From: Paenibacillus bouchesdurhonensis
GTDB lineage: Bacteria; Bacillota; Bacilli; Paenibacillales; Paenibacillaceae
Length of the DNA: 64,000 nucleotides
Assembly (NCBI RefSeq): GCF_900155685.1
Contig: NZ_LT732548.1
Span: forward strand, 3,650,686-3,714,685
Reading direction: 5' to 3'
Shown: positions 51,915-60,640 of the stretch, in pieces
Layout: each line of letters begins with the position of its first letter
Position numbering within the stretch: position 1 is the stretch's first letter
Position numbers and translations under genes: made by a program
The notes under the pieces: model-generated
The model's database searches: none
Told to the model about the DNA's origin: nothing
Seen by the model: only the letters and a program-made list of their open reading frames with translations

Positions 51915-53531
51915 ATGTCAAAGGCTGTAACCATCTTCGACACAACATTACGTGACGGTACTCAAGGCGAAGGCATTAGTCTGTCAGCGGACGATAAGTT
52001 GAAGATAGCCAAGAAGCTGGATCAACTGGGTGTTCACTATATCGAAGGCGGCATTCCTGGCAGCAATAGCAAAGATATCGAGTTCTTCAAGAGAGTGCAG
52101 GAGTTCGGATTATCCGCAACAGTTACCGCCTTCGGCAGCACCCGGCGCAAAGACAGCATTGCCGAGCATGATCCTAACTTGAAACGAATTCTTGAATCCG
52201 GTGCCAAAGCAACTTCCTTGGTCGGTAAATCCTGGGACTTCCATGTGCATACCGCACTTCAAACGTCATTGGAAGAGAATCTGGCCATGATCTACGATTC
52301 GATCGCTTATTTGAAGCGGCAGGGCATGGAGGTATTGTTCGATGCCGAGCACTTCTTCGACGGCTACAAGAATAACCCGGAATACGCCTTGTCTGTCATG
52401 CGCAAAGCTGAAGAAGCCGGCGCAGATTGGCTTGTCATGTGCGATACGAACGGTGGAACGATGCCTCACGAGGTGCATGACATCGTCTCTGTCCTGGCGA
52501 GCCGCGTAACCACCGCCCGCCTAGGCATTCACACCCACAACGACTGCGAACTGGCCGTTGCCAACGCAATAAATGCGGTACGAGCAGGTGCAGAGCAAGT
52601 ACAAGGGACGATGAACGGCTATGGGGAGCGCTGCGGCAACGCTAACCTTTGCTCGATTATTCCTAACCTTCAACTGAAGCTGGGCTATGATGTCATTGAA
52701 GAGGAGCAATTGAGTCAATTGACGAATACAGCCCGTTATGTCAGCGAGATTGCTAATGTGCATATGCTGGTTGGTCAACCGTTTGTCGGCACAGCTGCTT
52801 TTGCCCATAAGGGCGGCATTCACGTCTCGGCCATTCTGCGCGACTCCCGTACGTACGAGCATATTGCTCCGGAGACAGTCGGCAATCGCCAGCGTGTGCT
52901 TGTTTCGGAACTTGCCGGGCAGAGCAACATTCTGTCCAAAGCGCAGGAAATGGGTATCAAATTTAACCCAGAGAACGAAGAAACGCGGCAGGTCATTTCC
53001 AAAATCAAAGACCTGGAGCACCAAGGCTATCAATTCGAGGGAGCAGACGCCTCATTGGAACTGCTGCTCCGTCAAGCCAACGGCGAGATGAAGGAGCTGT
53101 TCGTCTTCGAATCGTTCAAAATGCTCGTTGAGAAGTCCGCAGGAAAGCCTGTCGTCTCGGAGGCATTCATCAAGCTGAACATTGACGGGAACAGCTTATA
53201 CACGGCAGCCGAAGGAAACGGTCCGGTGAACGCGCTTGATAACGCGCTGCGCAAAGCGCTGATTTCCTATTACCCTGCGTTGAAGAATATTCACTTATCC
53301 GACTATAAAGTCAGAGTGCTTGATGACAAAGATGCGACTGCATCCAAAGTCAGGGTATTGATCGAATCGAAAGATAGCTCGAATTCGTGGAGTACGGTCG
53401 GCGTATCCGGCAACGTCATTGAAGCGAGCTGGGCGGCGCTAGTCGACAGCCTTCGTTATGCTTTGCTAGGCCATACAAAGCTGGAGCACGAAGAGGTTAT
53501 ATCCGCAGGGCAAGGATTGGTCAATCATTAA
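51915..53531 (+). CDS. cimA: Citramalate synthase
   Basis: A 538-residue DRE-TIM-family enzyme. It condenses pyruvate and acetyl-CoA to citramalate, giving a threonine-independent path to isoleucine. FDTTLRDGTQGEGISLS carries the catalytic Arg-Asp, GIHTHNDCELAVANAINAV the metal histidines, and GTMNGYGERCGNANL the downstream loop; the C-terminal ~140 residues form the LeuA-like allosteric dimer domain. Length and the TQGEG motif favour CimA over isopropylmalate synthase. A promoter with TATAAT lies near 51846-51851. The gene has its own terminator. Confidence 0.9.
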   Translation: MSKAVTIFDTTLRDGTQGEGISLSADDKLKIAKKLDQLGVHYIEGGIPGSNSKDIEFFKRVQEFGLSATVTAFGSTRRKDSIAEHDPNLKRILESGAKATSLVGKSWDFHVHTALQTSLEENLAMIYDSIAYLKRQGMEVLFDAEHFFDGYKNNPEYALSVMRKAEEAGADWLVMCDTNGGTMPHEVHDIVSVLASRVTTARLGIHTHNDCELAVANAINAVRAGAEQVQGTMNGYGERCGNANLCSIIPNLQLKLGYDVIEEEQLSQLTNTARYVSEIANVHMLVGQPFVGTAAFAHKGGIHVSAILRDSRTYEHIAPETVGNRQRVLVSELAGQSNILSKAQEMGIKFNPENEETRQVISKIKDLEHQGYQFEGADASLELLLRQANGEMKELFVFESFKMLVEKSAGKPVVSEAFIKLNIDGNSLYTAAEGNGPVNALDNALRKALISYYPALKNIHLSDYKVRVLDDKDATASKVRVLIESKDSSNSWSTVGVSGNVIEASWAALVDSLRYALLGHTKLEHEEVISAGQGLVNH

Positions 53532-53560
53532 TTTCGATTAACCTGACGGCTATCACGCAA

Positions 53561-53606
53561 GAAGGCCCGGAGGGCTCCTTTATCTTAAGGACATCCGGGC
53601 CTTCTT
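53561..53606. terminator. Bidirectional terminator between cimA and the TlpA-like gene
   Basis: GAAGGCCCGGA (53561-53571) and TCCGGGCCTTC close an 11-bp stem with a partly paired interior. It sits between convergent genes. Confidence 0.85.
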
Positions 53607-53625
53607 GTATTTGATTTTGTGCGAT

Positions 53626-54213
53626 TTAAGAAGATTTTAACAGCTTCTTGATTTTGGCTTCCAGATCTTTGGGCGGGAGTATACCCACAATTAAATCCTG
53701 GATTACGCCATCCTTGTCGATCAATACATTCGTTGGAAAAGCCATGCCGTTGAATTTCTTGTAAGCTTCTTCTTTTTTATCAAGCAGGATTGGAAATTCA
53801 ATTCCATATTCCTGGACGAAGGCCTCGGCCTTCTCCACCGTATCATATGCCGTGACATTAACACCGTAAATATCCAGCTGATCTCCGTATTTTTCATAGA
53901 ACCTGACGAGATCAGGCGCTTCAGCCTTGCAGGGATCACACCAGGAGGCCCAGAAGTTCACCAAAACCGGCTTGTCACGCTCCCCCCCTACCCGATATGT
54001 GGTTCCGTCCAACCCTTCTAAAGCGAAGGATGGTGACAAAGAACCGGGCTTGGGCGCTTCCTCGGCAAGCGCTGCCGTTAAGGTTTTTGTTTGTTTGGAC
54101 TGGGTTGCCTGGCTTCCTCCGAGAAACGGGAAAAGGCTCGTTCCGTAATTTTGGTACAATGCGACCCCTAACAGGATGAGCAGGAGCGCAAGGATCGGTG
54201 CATTTTTTCTCAT
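53626..54213 (-). CDS. Membrane-anchored thiol-disulfide oxidoreductase (TlpA/ResA-like)
   Basis: About 195 residues. An N-terminal anchor (APILALLLILLGVALYQ) is followed by an external thioredoxin fold with VNFWASWCDPCKAEAPDLV as active site (CDPC) and a cis-proline FPTNVLID. ResA-type proteins reduce disulfides outside the membrane, for instance in apocytochrome c or spore proteins. ATG 54213 follows AAAGGAAG. No cytochrome-c genes are adjacent, so the substrate is unknown. Confidence 0.87.
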   Translation of the reverse strand: MRKNAPILALLLILLGVALYQNYGTSLFPFLGGSQATQSKQTKTLTAALAEEAPKPGSLSPSFALEGLDGTTYRVGGERDKPVLVNFWASWCDPCKAEAPDLVRFYEKYGDQLDIYGVNVTAYDTVEKAEAFVQEYGIEFPILLDKKEEAYKKFNGMAFPTNVLIDKDGVIQDLIVGILPPKDLEAKIKKLLKSS

Positions 54214-54326
54214 GTGTTTACTTCCTTTACTTGATGTGATCGGGAAATGGGCAAAGCTAGAAATCATATATGTTATTGTACCCTTATTTCATATTTAGTT
54301 ACAAACCACTGATTATGAAGGAGAAA

Positions 54327-54851
54327 ATGCTCATTATGAACAATAACGACCGGAAGTTTTCCCCACTTACCAAATGGCGCATCCCGCCTTCCGTATATAA
54401 ACAGGTTGAAGAGGATACCCTTACCCGTTATCCACAAGAAGCTTGTGGTGTTCTGCTTGGCGAAGCCACAAAAAATGCAGCCATCATTGAGCAGTATGTA
54501 CCGCTGCTTAATGTCTCCAACCGGCCGGAGCAGCACTTTTCGCTCGAACCGCAGGAATGGGTCAAGTACTGCTATCATCCACAACTGCTGGGCCTATATC
54601 ATAGCCATCCTACAGCTCCTCCGCAACCTTCGCGGATCGATCTTGACCAACTGCCTCTATTCGCCAGCCTGCTTAAGTTATATCTGATCGGCTCTTGTCA
54701 CCGTGCAAGCGTTCAAACAGACCAACAAAATTCGAGTTCTCGGCTAGCTTTTATATTGCAAGGGTATCAGATTATCAATAATCATCAGGGTTTATTCGAC
54801 TTAAGGCCAGTTGAACTTGCTACAAGTATAACGGAAAATAACAGTAAGTGA
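54327..54851 (+). CDS. M67 family (JAMM/Mov34) metallopeptidase
   Basis: About 174 residues. The JAMM zinc site is complete: conserved Glu in YPQEACGVLLGE and HSHPTAPPQPSRIDLD giving H-x-H-x(7)-S-x(2)-D. Bacterial JAMM proteases often trim ubiquitin-like sulfur carriers (ThiS/MoaD type) or siderophore-linked proteins. No such partner is adjacent. GAAGGAG lies ahead; the start could be 54327 or the ATG nine bases later. Divergent from the TlpA-like gene. Confidence 0.85.
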   Translation: MLIMNNNDRKFSPLTKWRIPPSVYKQVEEDTLTRYPQEACGVLLGEATKNAAIIEQYVPLLNVSNRPEQHFSLEPQEWVKYCYHPQLLGLYHSHPTAPPQPSRIDLDQLPLFASLLKLYLIGSCHRASVQTDQQNSSSRLAFILQGYQIINNHQGLFDLRPVELATSITENNSK

Positions 54852-54968
54852 AAGTAACTAGCGATTAGAAAGCATGACGTTTGACTGTATAGTTGCGTAT
54901 CAGGTATCATTATTTTTAGAAACATAGATATACTAATATATCCTTAGGAGTGAGGTGAGCCTATTGGG

Positions 54969-55403
54969 ATGATAAAACTATATAGAATTGGCGAATTAGC
55001 CAAAGCAGCTAGCGTAAGCGAGAGAACGATTGATTATTACACCAAACTGAAGCTCATTACACCAGAGGCACGAACACAGAAAAATTATCGTCTCTACAGC
55101 GCTGAAACCTTAAATCGCTTGAAACGTATTAATGAATTAAAACAAGAGAAGTATACGTTAAAGGAAATTCGCTCGAAGCTGGAATTATGGAATAAGGTAA
55201 GCCACGAAGAGCAGGTTACCGAGAAGTTAACTTCCCTTGAAATTCATATGCAGAGATTGGAACGGGAAGTCAAAGAGCTTGAGCCGCTCATTTCAAATTT
55301 GAAGCCGGGTCAAGCCAGAAAGATGTATTCGAGTCTAATGCCGCAAAGCCTCGCCTGTATCGATGCCTTATATCTTCTAATTAATCAAGGGCCTTTTACC
55401 TAA
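54969..55403 (+). CDS. MerR family transcriptional regulator
   Basis: A 144-residue regulator. DNA-binding part: YRIGELAKAASVSERTIDYY, LYSAETLNRLKRINELKQ and YTLKEIRSKLEL; a coiled dimer helix follows (LEIHMQRLEREVKELEPLI). There is only a short C-terminal region, so it probably senses metal, redox state or protein partners rather than a large drug. It lies 78 bases before the metallopeptidase gene on the same strand and may regulate or be co-transcribed with it. Confidence 0.85.
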   Translation: MIKLYRIGELAKAASVSERTIDYYTKLKLITPEARTQKNYRLYSAETLNRLKRINELKQEKYTLKEIRSKLELWNKVSHEEQVTEKLTSLEIHMQRLEREVKELEPLISNLKPGQARKMYSSLMPQSLACIDALYLLINQGPFT

Positions 55404-55480
55404 GATACTCGCATGTGGAAGCACACTATTCACCTAAATCAACAATGATACTACTAAATTTATGGGGGGAATATATTTCG

Positions 55481-56167
55481 ATGAATTCTAATACGATTTT
55501 TTTACTGCTGCTGCTGGCGATTGGCCTTTCATTCTGGGCACAATTTAAAGTGAAGGGAACATTTAAGCGCTACTCCAAGGTTCCCAGCACATACGGCCTC
55601 ACCGGGCATGATGCCGCCCGGCGCATGCTGGATGCCAATGGACTGTATGATGTCCCGATCGAACCCGTACGCGGAAGCCTGACAGACCACTATGATCCAA
55701 CTAAGCGCGTTGTTCGATTGTCCGAGCCTGTCTATTTTGAAAATTCTATTTCTGCTGTTGCCGTAGCTTGTCACGAGGTAGGTCATGCGATCCAGCACAA
55801 GGAATCTTATTCCATGCTCGTGCTGCGTCACAAAATGTTTCCCATCGTCAATCTGACTTCGCGGATTTCTCCTTTCCTCATACTTGCCGGCTTCCTATTC
55901 GGATTAATGAATCTGGCCGGAATTGGCGTTGCTTTCTTCTCCTTGGCCGTGCTGTTTCAATTGGTTACTCTGCCTGTCGAATTCGACGCCACCAACCGGG
56001 CTCGCCGCGGAATGCTCGGCATGGGTCTAGTTTCTCAAAATGAAGAACAGCAGGTGGGCAAGGTTCTTAATGCAGCCGCATTAACCTATGTGGCCGCTGC
56101 GTTGATTTCCCTGCTTGAACTGTTCAGATTCGTATTGATCTTACTTGAGAGCCGTAATCAGAATTAA
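55481..56167 (+). CDS. yugP: Membrane zinc metallopeptidase, YugP type
   Basis: About 228 residues. An N-terminal span (TIFLLLLLAIGLSFWAQF), a zinc motif VACHEVGHAIQH (HExxH), and two or three further spans in the C-terminal half, with EFDATNRARRGM as the likely third-ligand region. The family is conserved in Firmicutes but its substrate is unknown. The ATG at 55481 with GGGGGGAA ahead is preferred over the upstream ATG at 55415. Confidence 0.85.
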   Translation: MNSNTIFLLLLLAIGLSFWAQFKVKGTFKRYSKVPSTYGLTGHDAARRMLDANGLYDVPIEPVRGSLTDHYDPTKRVVRLSEPVYFENSISAVAVACHEVGHAIQHKESYSMLVLRHKMFPIVNLTSRISPFLILAGFLFGLMNLAGIGVAFFSLAVLFQLVTLPVEFDATNRARRGMLGMGLVSQNEEQQVGKVLNAAALTYVAAALISLLELFRFVLILLESRNQN

Positions 56168-56190
56168 TTATTTATCCTCACCATGAAAAT

Positions 56191-56240
56191 AAAATGGAGA
56201 ATAGTCGCTCATACGCTTGAGCCGATTATTCTCCATTTTT
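56191..56240. terminator. Terminator between yugP and the LysR gene
   Basis: AAATGGAGAATA and TATTCTCCATTT pair over 12 bp with a structured loop, flanked by A and T runs. Suitable for both convergent genes. Confidence 0.85.
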
Positions 56241-56264
56241 GCATCTATGTCTTTTCTGCCGTCA

Positions 56265-57173
56265 TTAACTTGGCGGTGTGTCCGGTTGCAAGCCGAAATA
56301 TTCTAATAGAAATATGCGGAATGATTGCGCGACCAACGGCAGCTTATCGTCGGTTCGATGAATAAGTCCAATCGTTCTCGTGATCTTTGGCGTGGAAATG
56401 CGAACTCTGGCTGGTTGCAGCGAGAAGCTCTGGAACAGCGCCACTTCAGGCAGCAGGCTTACCCCCATTCCAGCGGCGACGAGACCGCGAATCGTGTCCG
56501 TCTCCTCTCCTTCAAAAGCAATTTTTGGAGTAAAGCCAGCCTCTAAACAAGCATGCCACACGATCGGTCTTAGTGAATATCCCTTGCTAAACAATATAAA
56601 TTTATCATCTTTCAATTGATTTAATTTAATGCTCTGCTCGTTAGCGAGCGGGTGTCCCGGAGGCAATATTGCTACCAAATCTTCCGTCAAAACGACATTG
56701 CCCGCAACTTGATTATGGTTCTCTGGAAAAGGAGAGATAAAGGCCAAATCCACTTCGGCAGACACAACATCACGAATGAGTGTCGGATACATTCCCTGTT
56801 TAAATCTGAACTTTACATTGGGATACAGCTTGCGGAATTCGGCAACTACGCTCGGAATAACATGGACGCCGAGGCTATGTGGAAATCCTAGGCGAATTTC
56901 GCCTTGCTCAGGATCGATAAACTCGTGAACTTCATTTACGGCTCGCTCCAAATCCTTCAGGATCGCCTCTACACGACCGCAAAAAAGCTGTCCGACCGCA
57001 GTCAAATGCAGATTCCTGCCCTTTTGCATGAACAAATCAACGCCAAGCTCTTGCTCCAATTGGTGAATTTGCCTGCTTACGGCAGACTGGGCAACATGAA
57101 GCTCTTCGGCTGCCTGAGTAACATGCTCCTTCTTCGCCACCTTCACAAAGTATTGCAGTTGTCTTAATTCCAC
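56265..57173 (-). CDS. LysR family transcriptional regulator
   Basis: About 302 residues: N-terminal helix-turn-helix (LRQLQYFVKVAKKEHVTQAA, then AEELHVAQSAVSRQIHQLEQ) and a C-terminal LysR substrate domain (GEIRLGFPHSLGVHVIPSVV). The GTG at 57173 has GGAG eleven bases upstream and is preferred over the upstream ATG. The target and ligand are unknown; LysR regulators often act on a divergent neighbour, and here the next gene upstream lies on the same strand, leaving the target open. Confidence 0.87.
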   Translation of the reverse strand: MELRQLQYFVKVAKKEHVTQAAEELHVAQSAVSRQIHQLEQELGVDLFMQKGRNLHLTAVGQLFCGRVEAILKDLERAVNEVHEFIDPEQGEIRLGFPHSLGVHVIPSVVAEFRKLYPNVKFRFKQGMYPTLIRDVVSAEVDLAFISPFPENHNQVAGNVVLTEDLVAILPPGHPLANEQSIKLNQLKDDKFILFSKGYSLRPIVWHACLEAGFTPKIAFEGEETDTIRGLVAAGMGVSLLPEVALFQSFSLQPARVRISTPKITRTIGLIHRTDDKLPLVAQSFRIFLLEYFGLQPDTPPS

Positions 57174-57271
57174 GAATCTGATCGCTCCATTTCGATTCCT
57201 GTCATTACCCATAGGGGTGACTTGCCAACGTATTTACTCTATCATAACTTTACCATTTACTCACAAGGGGT

Positions 57272-57889
57272 TCAACGTCGTTTTAACAGCCGAATAATTA
57301 ATCCGTAAATGAAGAAGCCGCCGATGAAGCCGCCAAGATGGGCGATCCAGTTAATTTGAGGCACGATAAATGAAAAGACAACCCCGATCATGAGCAAGCT
57401 GTACAGCGTCTTACGCGAGGCTTCATCCATCAAATTCCGTTGAAGCAGCGCTACATACAAGAAGGCGCCGTAAATGCCGTAAATAGCTCCAGACGCCCCC
57501 ACGGAGACATGCAGTTCGGTTGCATGCTGGTAGACCCCCATCGTAAGCAGATTTCCGACAATTCCACTCCCTATATAGAGCAGAATATATCGCCATGAAC
57601 CGAGCAGTCTCTCCATCGGCGGCGTAAAGATAAGAATTCCGAAGCTATTGGAGAACAAATGGCCGAAATCAGCATGCAGGAACATCGCCGCAATATACCG
57701 CCACCACTCGCCAGCGTATGGCACGGCGTTCGTAATCGCCCCGTAGCCAATAATGGCGCCATAGGTTCTTCCTTTTAATGCGAAGAGGATAAACATCACA
57801 ATATTTACAGCGAGAATGAGGCAAGTAACCGGGTAAGACTTCAAGTAAGTTCTCCAATTCTCGTAACGAATAAATATCATACAATCCAT
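57272..57889 (-). CDS. Rhomboid family intramembrane serine protease
   Basis: About 205 residues with six membrane spans. The nucleophile is in SVGASGAIYGIYGAFLYV (GxSG), the catalytic His in QINWIAHLGGFIGGFFI, and the HADFGHLFSN-SFG loop in the second span region is also typical. It cuts single-span membrane proteins within the membrane. ATG 57889 follows GGAAGAAAGG; an ATG nine bases on is possible. Divergent from tpx. Confidence 0.9.
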   Translation of the reverse strand: MDCMIFIRYENWRTYLKSYPVTCLILAVNIVMFILFALKGRTYGAIIGYGAITNAVPYAGEWWRYIAAMFLHADFGHLFSNSFGILIFTPPMERLLGSWRYILLYIGSGIVGNLLTMGVYQHATELHVSVGASGAIYGIYGAFLYVALLQRNLMDEASRKTLYSLLMIGVVFSFIVPQINWIAHLGGFIGGFFIYGLIIRLLKRR

Positions 57890-57979
57890 ACCTTTCTTCC
57901 TAATGTTGGACAATCTTCTTCTAAAAAGATTATAATTAAAATTAGGTGCATTCACAAAATTGTTTAGGAGGAGATACAA

Positions 57980-58501
57980 TTGGCACAAGAACGTACTAAT
58001 GCGGCAACATTCAAAGGCAACCCTATTACTCTGGTTGGTCCTGAACTGAAGGTTGGCGACACAGCTCCAGATTTCAAATTAAGCAAGAACTTGCTCGAAG
58101 AAGCAACCCTTCAGGACTTTGCAGGTAAAATCAAACTCATCAGTGTCGTCCCCTCCCTGGACACAGGCGTCTGCGACGCACAGACTCGCCGCTTCAATGA
58201 AGAAGCTGCCAGTCTTGGCGATAACGTCGTAATTCTGACGGTAAGCGCGGATCTGCCATTCGCTCAAGCACGCTGGTGCGGTGCTGCCGGTGTTGACCGT
58301 GTAGTTACGTTGTCCGACTACAAAGACAACTCCTTTGGAGAAGCCTACGGTGTGTTGATTAAAGAATTTAAATTGGATCAACGTTCCGTATTCGTCATTG
58401 ACAAAGACAACAAAATCACTTATGTCGAATACTTAAGTGAAATGACCGAGCATCCGAATTACGATCATGCGGTTGCTGCGGTTAAAGCACTTTTGTCATA
58501 A
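57980..58501 (+). CDS. tpx: Thiol peroxidase
   Basis: A 173-residue atypical 2-Cys peroxiredoxin. The peroxidatic cysteine is in PSLDTGVCDAQTR (near residue 65) and the resolving cysteine in ARWCGAAG (near residue 100). It reduces hydrogen and lipid peroxides with thioredoxin as electron donor. The start is TTG, with AGGAGGAGA six bases upstream. It is monocistronic with its own terminator. In Bacillus tpx belongs to the Spx stress regulon; no specific operator was recognised here. Confidence 0.93.
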   Translation: MAQERTNAATFKGNPITLVGPELKVGDTAPDFKLSKNLLEEATLQDFAGKIKLISVVPSLDTGVCDAQTRRFNEEAASLGDNVVILTVSADLPFAQARWCGAAGVDRVVTLSDYKDNSFGEAYGVLIKEFKLDQRSVFVIDKDNKITYVEYLSEMTEHPNYDHAVAAVKALLS

Positions 58502-58526
58502 GCCCAAGAATAATATGTTGAATAAC

Positions 58527-58565
58527 AAAAGCGAGTAGAAGGTCAACGCCTTCCTGCTCGCTTTT
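58527..58565. terminator. tpx terminator
   Basis: AAAAGCGAGTAGAAGG pairs with CCTTCCTGCTCGCTTTT around a six-base loop; shared with the convergent gene at 58572. Confidence 0.85.
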
Positions 58566-58571
58566 GTCTTC

Positions 58572-58964
58572 TTATGACGTTACTTTATAAGCTCCAAGCT
58601 TCTTATCCAACGCAGCGTAAAGATTGAGGATGTTGCGGTAATTGCTGCCCAAATCCCCAAGCGAACCTCGGGTAGCCGAATAAATATCTACGGCACTGCG
58701 AAGCGGCCCTGTAGAGACGATCGATACCGTAATATCCATGGTGCGGCCCAAGGCGGTTTTCTTCTCCAGCGTAATTTCACCGACTGACTGAACTTCGTGG
58801 AGCACTTTATAGCCTGGAATTTTCTTTAAAGTGGAGGAGACTTCCTCCCAAATTTTATCCTTGGACAATTGATAATACCTTGTTTTCATTTCAGGCATTT
58901 TCGCGCGATCACTCGTACCTTCTTGGCTGCGGAATATGCCGATGAGCGTTCTTTTTATTGACAC
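58572..58964 (-). CDS. Conserved hypothetical protein
   Basis: About 130 residues, basic, no signal peptide. The segment TRYYQLSKDKIWEEVSSTLK followed by VGEITLEKKTALGRTMDITV and ISTATRGSLGDLGSNYRNI-like sequence (actually DIYSATRGSLGDLGSNYRNI) resembles DUF1499-like or cytosolic START-like proteins; I am not certain. GAGGAAG precedes GTG 58964. Transcribed alone. Confidence 0.65.
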   Translation of the reverse strand: MSIKRTLIGIFRSQEGTSDRAKMPEMKTRYYQLSKDKIWEEVSSTLKKIPGYKVLHEVQSVGEITLEKKTALGRTMDITVSIVSTGPLRSAVDIYSATRGSLGDLGSNYRNILNLYAALDKKLGAYKVTS

Positions 58965-59090
58965 TCTACTTCCTCCTTCGTTACTCGTCACGAGACATCG
59001 GGTGTATGTAGTACATTAGTATCTAGTTTAACATTGTTACGTAACAAACAAAAGTATACTCATCATACTCCTCATAAAAAAAACAGCGAC

Positions 59091-59344
59091 AAAAAAAAGC
59101 ACCCTGCCGCCTTTAATCAATAAAGGGTTGCAAGGTGCTGTTAAGCTTGAACTATGTAGACCCGCCTATGCCGTCCGGTTACACTGCCTCGAACCTGCGT
59201 TAGCAGGTGGGTGACCGCAGCAGCGCCTTTGAAGTCCCCTTATCATAAGTGATAGGGCCTTTCAGCAGCGTTACGATCTAAGTCTCCCTGGACATTGTCA
59301 TTGGTTCAAAACAACATGGAACCGAAACGTACATCGCAGGACGT
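59091..59344 (-). ncRNA. ssrS: Structured stand-alone RNA, probable 6S RNA
   Basis: A 250-nt non-coding transcript unit with its own consensus promoter (59351-59379) and a perfect-looking terminator (arms within 59099-59138, then eight T). The predicted 5' end, GTCCTGCGATGTACG, resembles the 5' end of Bacillus 6S RNA (GTCCTGATGTG). It contains internal hairpins CCTGC/GCAGG (CACCTGCTAACGCAGG) and CCCTATCA/TGATAAGGG within a long imperfect duplex. 6S RNA binds the housekeeping RNA polymerase. The identification rests on the layout and 5' end, not on a covariance search. Confidence 0.5.
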
Positions 59345-59350
59345 AAACCT

Positions 59351-59379
59351 ATTATAGTCCTTCTAGTTCTAAATGTAAA
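59351..59379 (-). promoter_or_regulatory. Promoter of the structured RNA
   Basis: TTTACA (59374-59379), 17-bp spacer, TATAAT (59351-59356): a near-consensus SigA promoter starting transcription at about 59344. Confidence 0.75.
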
Positions 59380-59426
59380 CCTAATATAATGGGATGATTA
59401 AAATTGTTAGAAAAAGCATCATTTAG

Positions 59427-60299
59427 CTAAAACTTAGTATTCTCTTTGTCCTTGCCGTCCCCATCCTCATTCACAGCGCCAGCACGATCCTCACTGCCTT
59501 CCGGCAGCTCCCTTGGACTATCTTCGCCGTCTTCATGCTTCCCTTCGTCGTCCCCAGGCTCCGATTCCTCTTCGCCTTCTTTCGTGCCTTCCTCGTTCTG
59601 GCGCATCTTCTCTACCTTCTCCTGCAGCTTGTTGTAGCTTATATTGAAGTTGTAGAAGGCGACGAACGCGGTAAGTGTACCGAAGCCGAATAAGATCAGC
59701 CATGTGAATTGCGCAGTAATAAAACCTAACGCGACGACGCAAAGTACCGTGGATAATACGCGAAACGGCCGAAGAATCGTCAGCAAAATCGCATTTTTAA
59801 TCAAAAGCGTAGTTTTTAAATGATAGTGAGCAACTAAAGAAAAGAAATTAAACAAGGAAAGCGACAGCAAAATTAAGAAAATCAACATAATAATGCCGAT
59901 GATTTGCATGTTGGCGAATTGCTTCATATACACGTTATAGTCAACAATCATGATGATAATCAATAACGTGTAGAAGATACCGCCGATCATACTTTGCTTG
60001 TAATTCTCTTTGTACCCTTTAAAGTACACTTTAATGACGCTTACGTCCGTGTCACCCATCACCCACTTGCGTGTCACAGAGAACAAGGCCGATGTCGCCG
60101 GGAATAGTGTAAACGGTGCCAAGATCGCTAAAATCCAGGCGATTTGAATCCACATTTCGATGTCCGGGCTCAATAATCCCGTAAGCACAAAAAACAAGAA
60201 AGGCGACGAACAGAGAAGCCAGAGCAAGTTGCTGCCCGAAATTCTCATAATCCACTCGGTTGCTTTGTAGAAACCGCTCATTAGTCCTTTGTATTCCAA
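59427..60299 (-). CDS. YesL family (DUF624) membrane protein with acidic tail
   Basis: A 290-residue protein with five or six membrane spans; the start MSGFYKATEWIMRISGSNLL and the ALFSVTRKWV block are typical of DUF624/YesL. The last ~60 residues are a very acidic low-complexity tail (about 229-290, rich in Glu, Asp and Gly) that most relatives lack. YesL proteins are often near sugar-use genes, but none is present here. Function unknown. Confidence 0.75.
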   Translation of the reverse strand: MEYKGLMSGFYKATEWIMRISGSNLLWLLCSSPFLFFVLTGLLSPDIEMWIQIAWILAILAPFTLFPATSALFSVTRKWVMGDTDVSVIKVYFKGYKENYKQSMIGGIFYTLLIIIMIVDYNVYMKQFANMQIIGIIMLIFLILLSLSLFNFFSLVAHYHLKTTLLIKNAILLTILRPFRVLSTVLCVVALGFITAQFTWLILFGFGTLTAFVAFYNFNISYNKLQEKVEKMRQNEEGTKEGEEESEPGDDEGKHEDGEDSPRELPEGSEDRAGAVNEDGDGKDKENTKF

Positions 60300-60473
60300 A
60301 AAAAAATCTCCCTCCAGTAAGGTTTATGTCTATAAATAATACTATACATGATTAAATGAGCTCTATCCAGCGCCTATTTTGACTTGTTCTGGGTAAGTGT
60401 CTAATCTCGTTGAACAATTACACCATAGTATATACCGTAACTTCAAAAACAACACTTTAAAGGAGGTTATCTC

Positions 60474-60578
60474 ATGTCCAATGTAGGCCCAGGATATGGC
60501 GGTTTCTGGACTTCCACAGGTACAATTCTCGTTTTGTTTATTCTGCTCGTTATTGTGAGCCGTTCGATTCTGTACTAA
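60474..60578 (+). CDS. YjcZ family sporulation-type small membrane protein
   Basis: A 34-residue peptide: glycine- and aromatic-rich start (MSNVGPGYGGFWTSTG) and one span (TILVLFILLVIVSRSILY), the pattern of YjcZ family proteins that accumulate in spore-forming Bacilli. AAAGGAGG lies eight bases before the ATG. It has its own terminator. The role is not established; sporulation association is inferred from family members. Confidence 0.8.
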   Translation: MSNVGPGYGGFWTSTGTILVLFILLVIVSRSILY

Positions 60579-60588
60579 TCTCAATAAC

Positions 60589-60624
60589 AAGAAGACGGAA
60601 CGCCCACGGGCTTCCGTCTTCTTT
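60589..60624. terminator. Bidirectional terminator
   Basis: AAGAAGACGGAA and TTCCGTCTTCTT pair perfectly; T-rich flanks on both sides. It separates the yjcZ-type gene and the convergent helicase gene. Confidence 0.85.
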
Positions 60625-60640
60625 GTTATGACGCAATTTA

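Noticed and set aside
57930..57944. TTATAATTAAAATTA before tpx as a PerR box
   Set aside because: Only the first half fits the PerR consensus, the second half diverges, and tpx is known in Bacillus as an Spx-regulated gene. AT-rich promoters match by chance.
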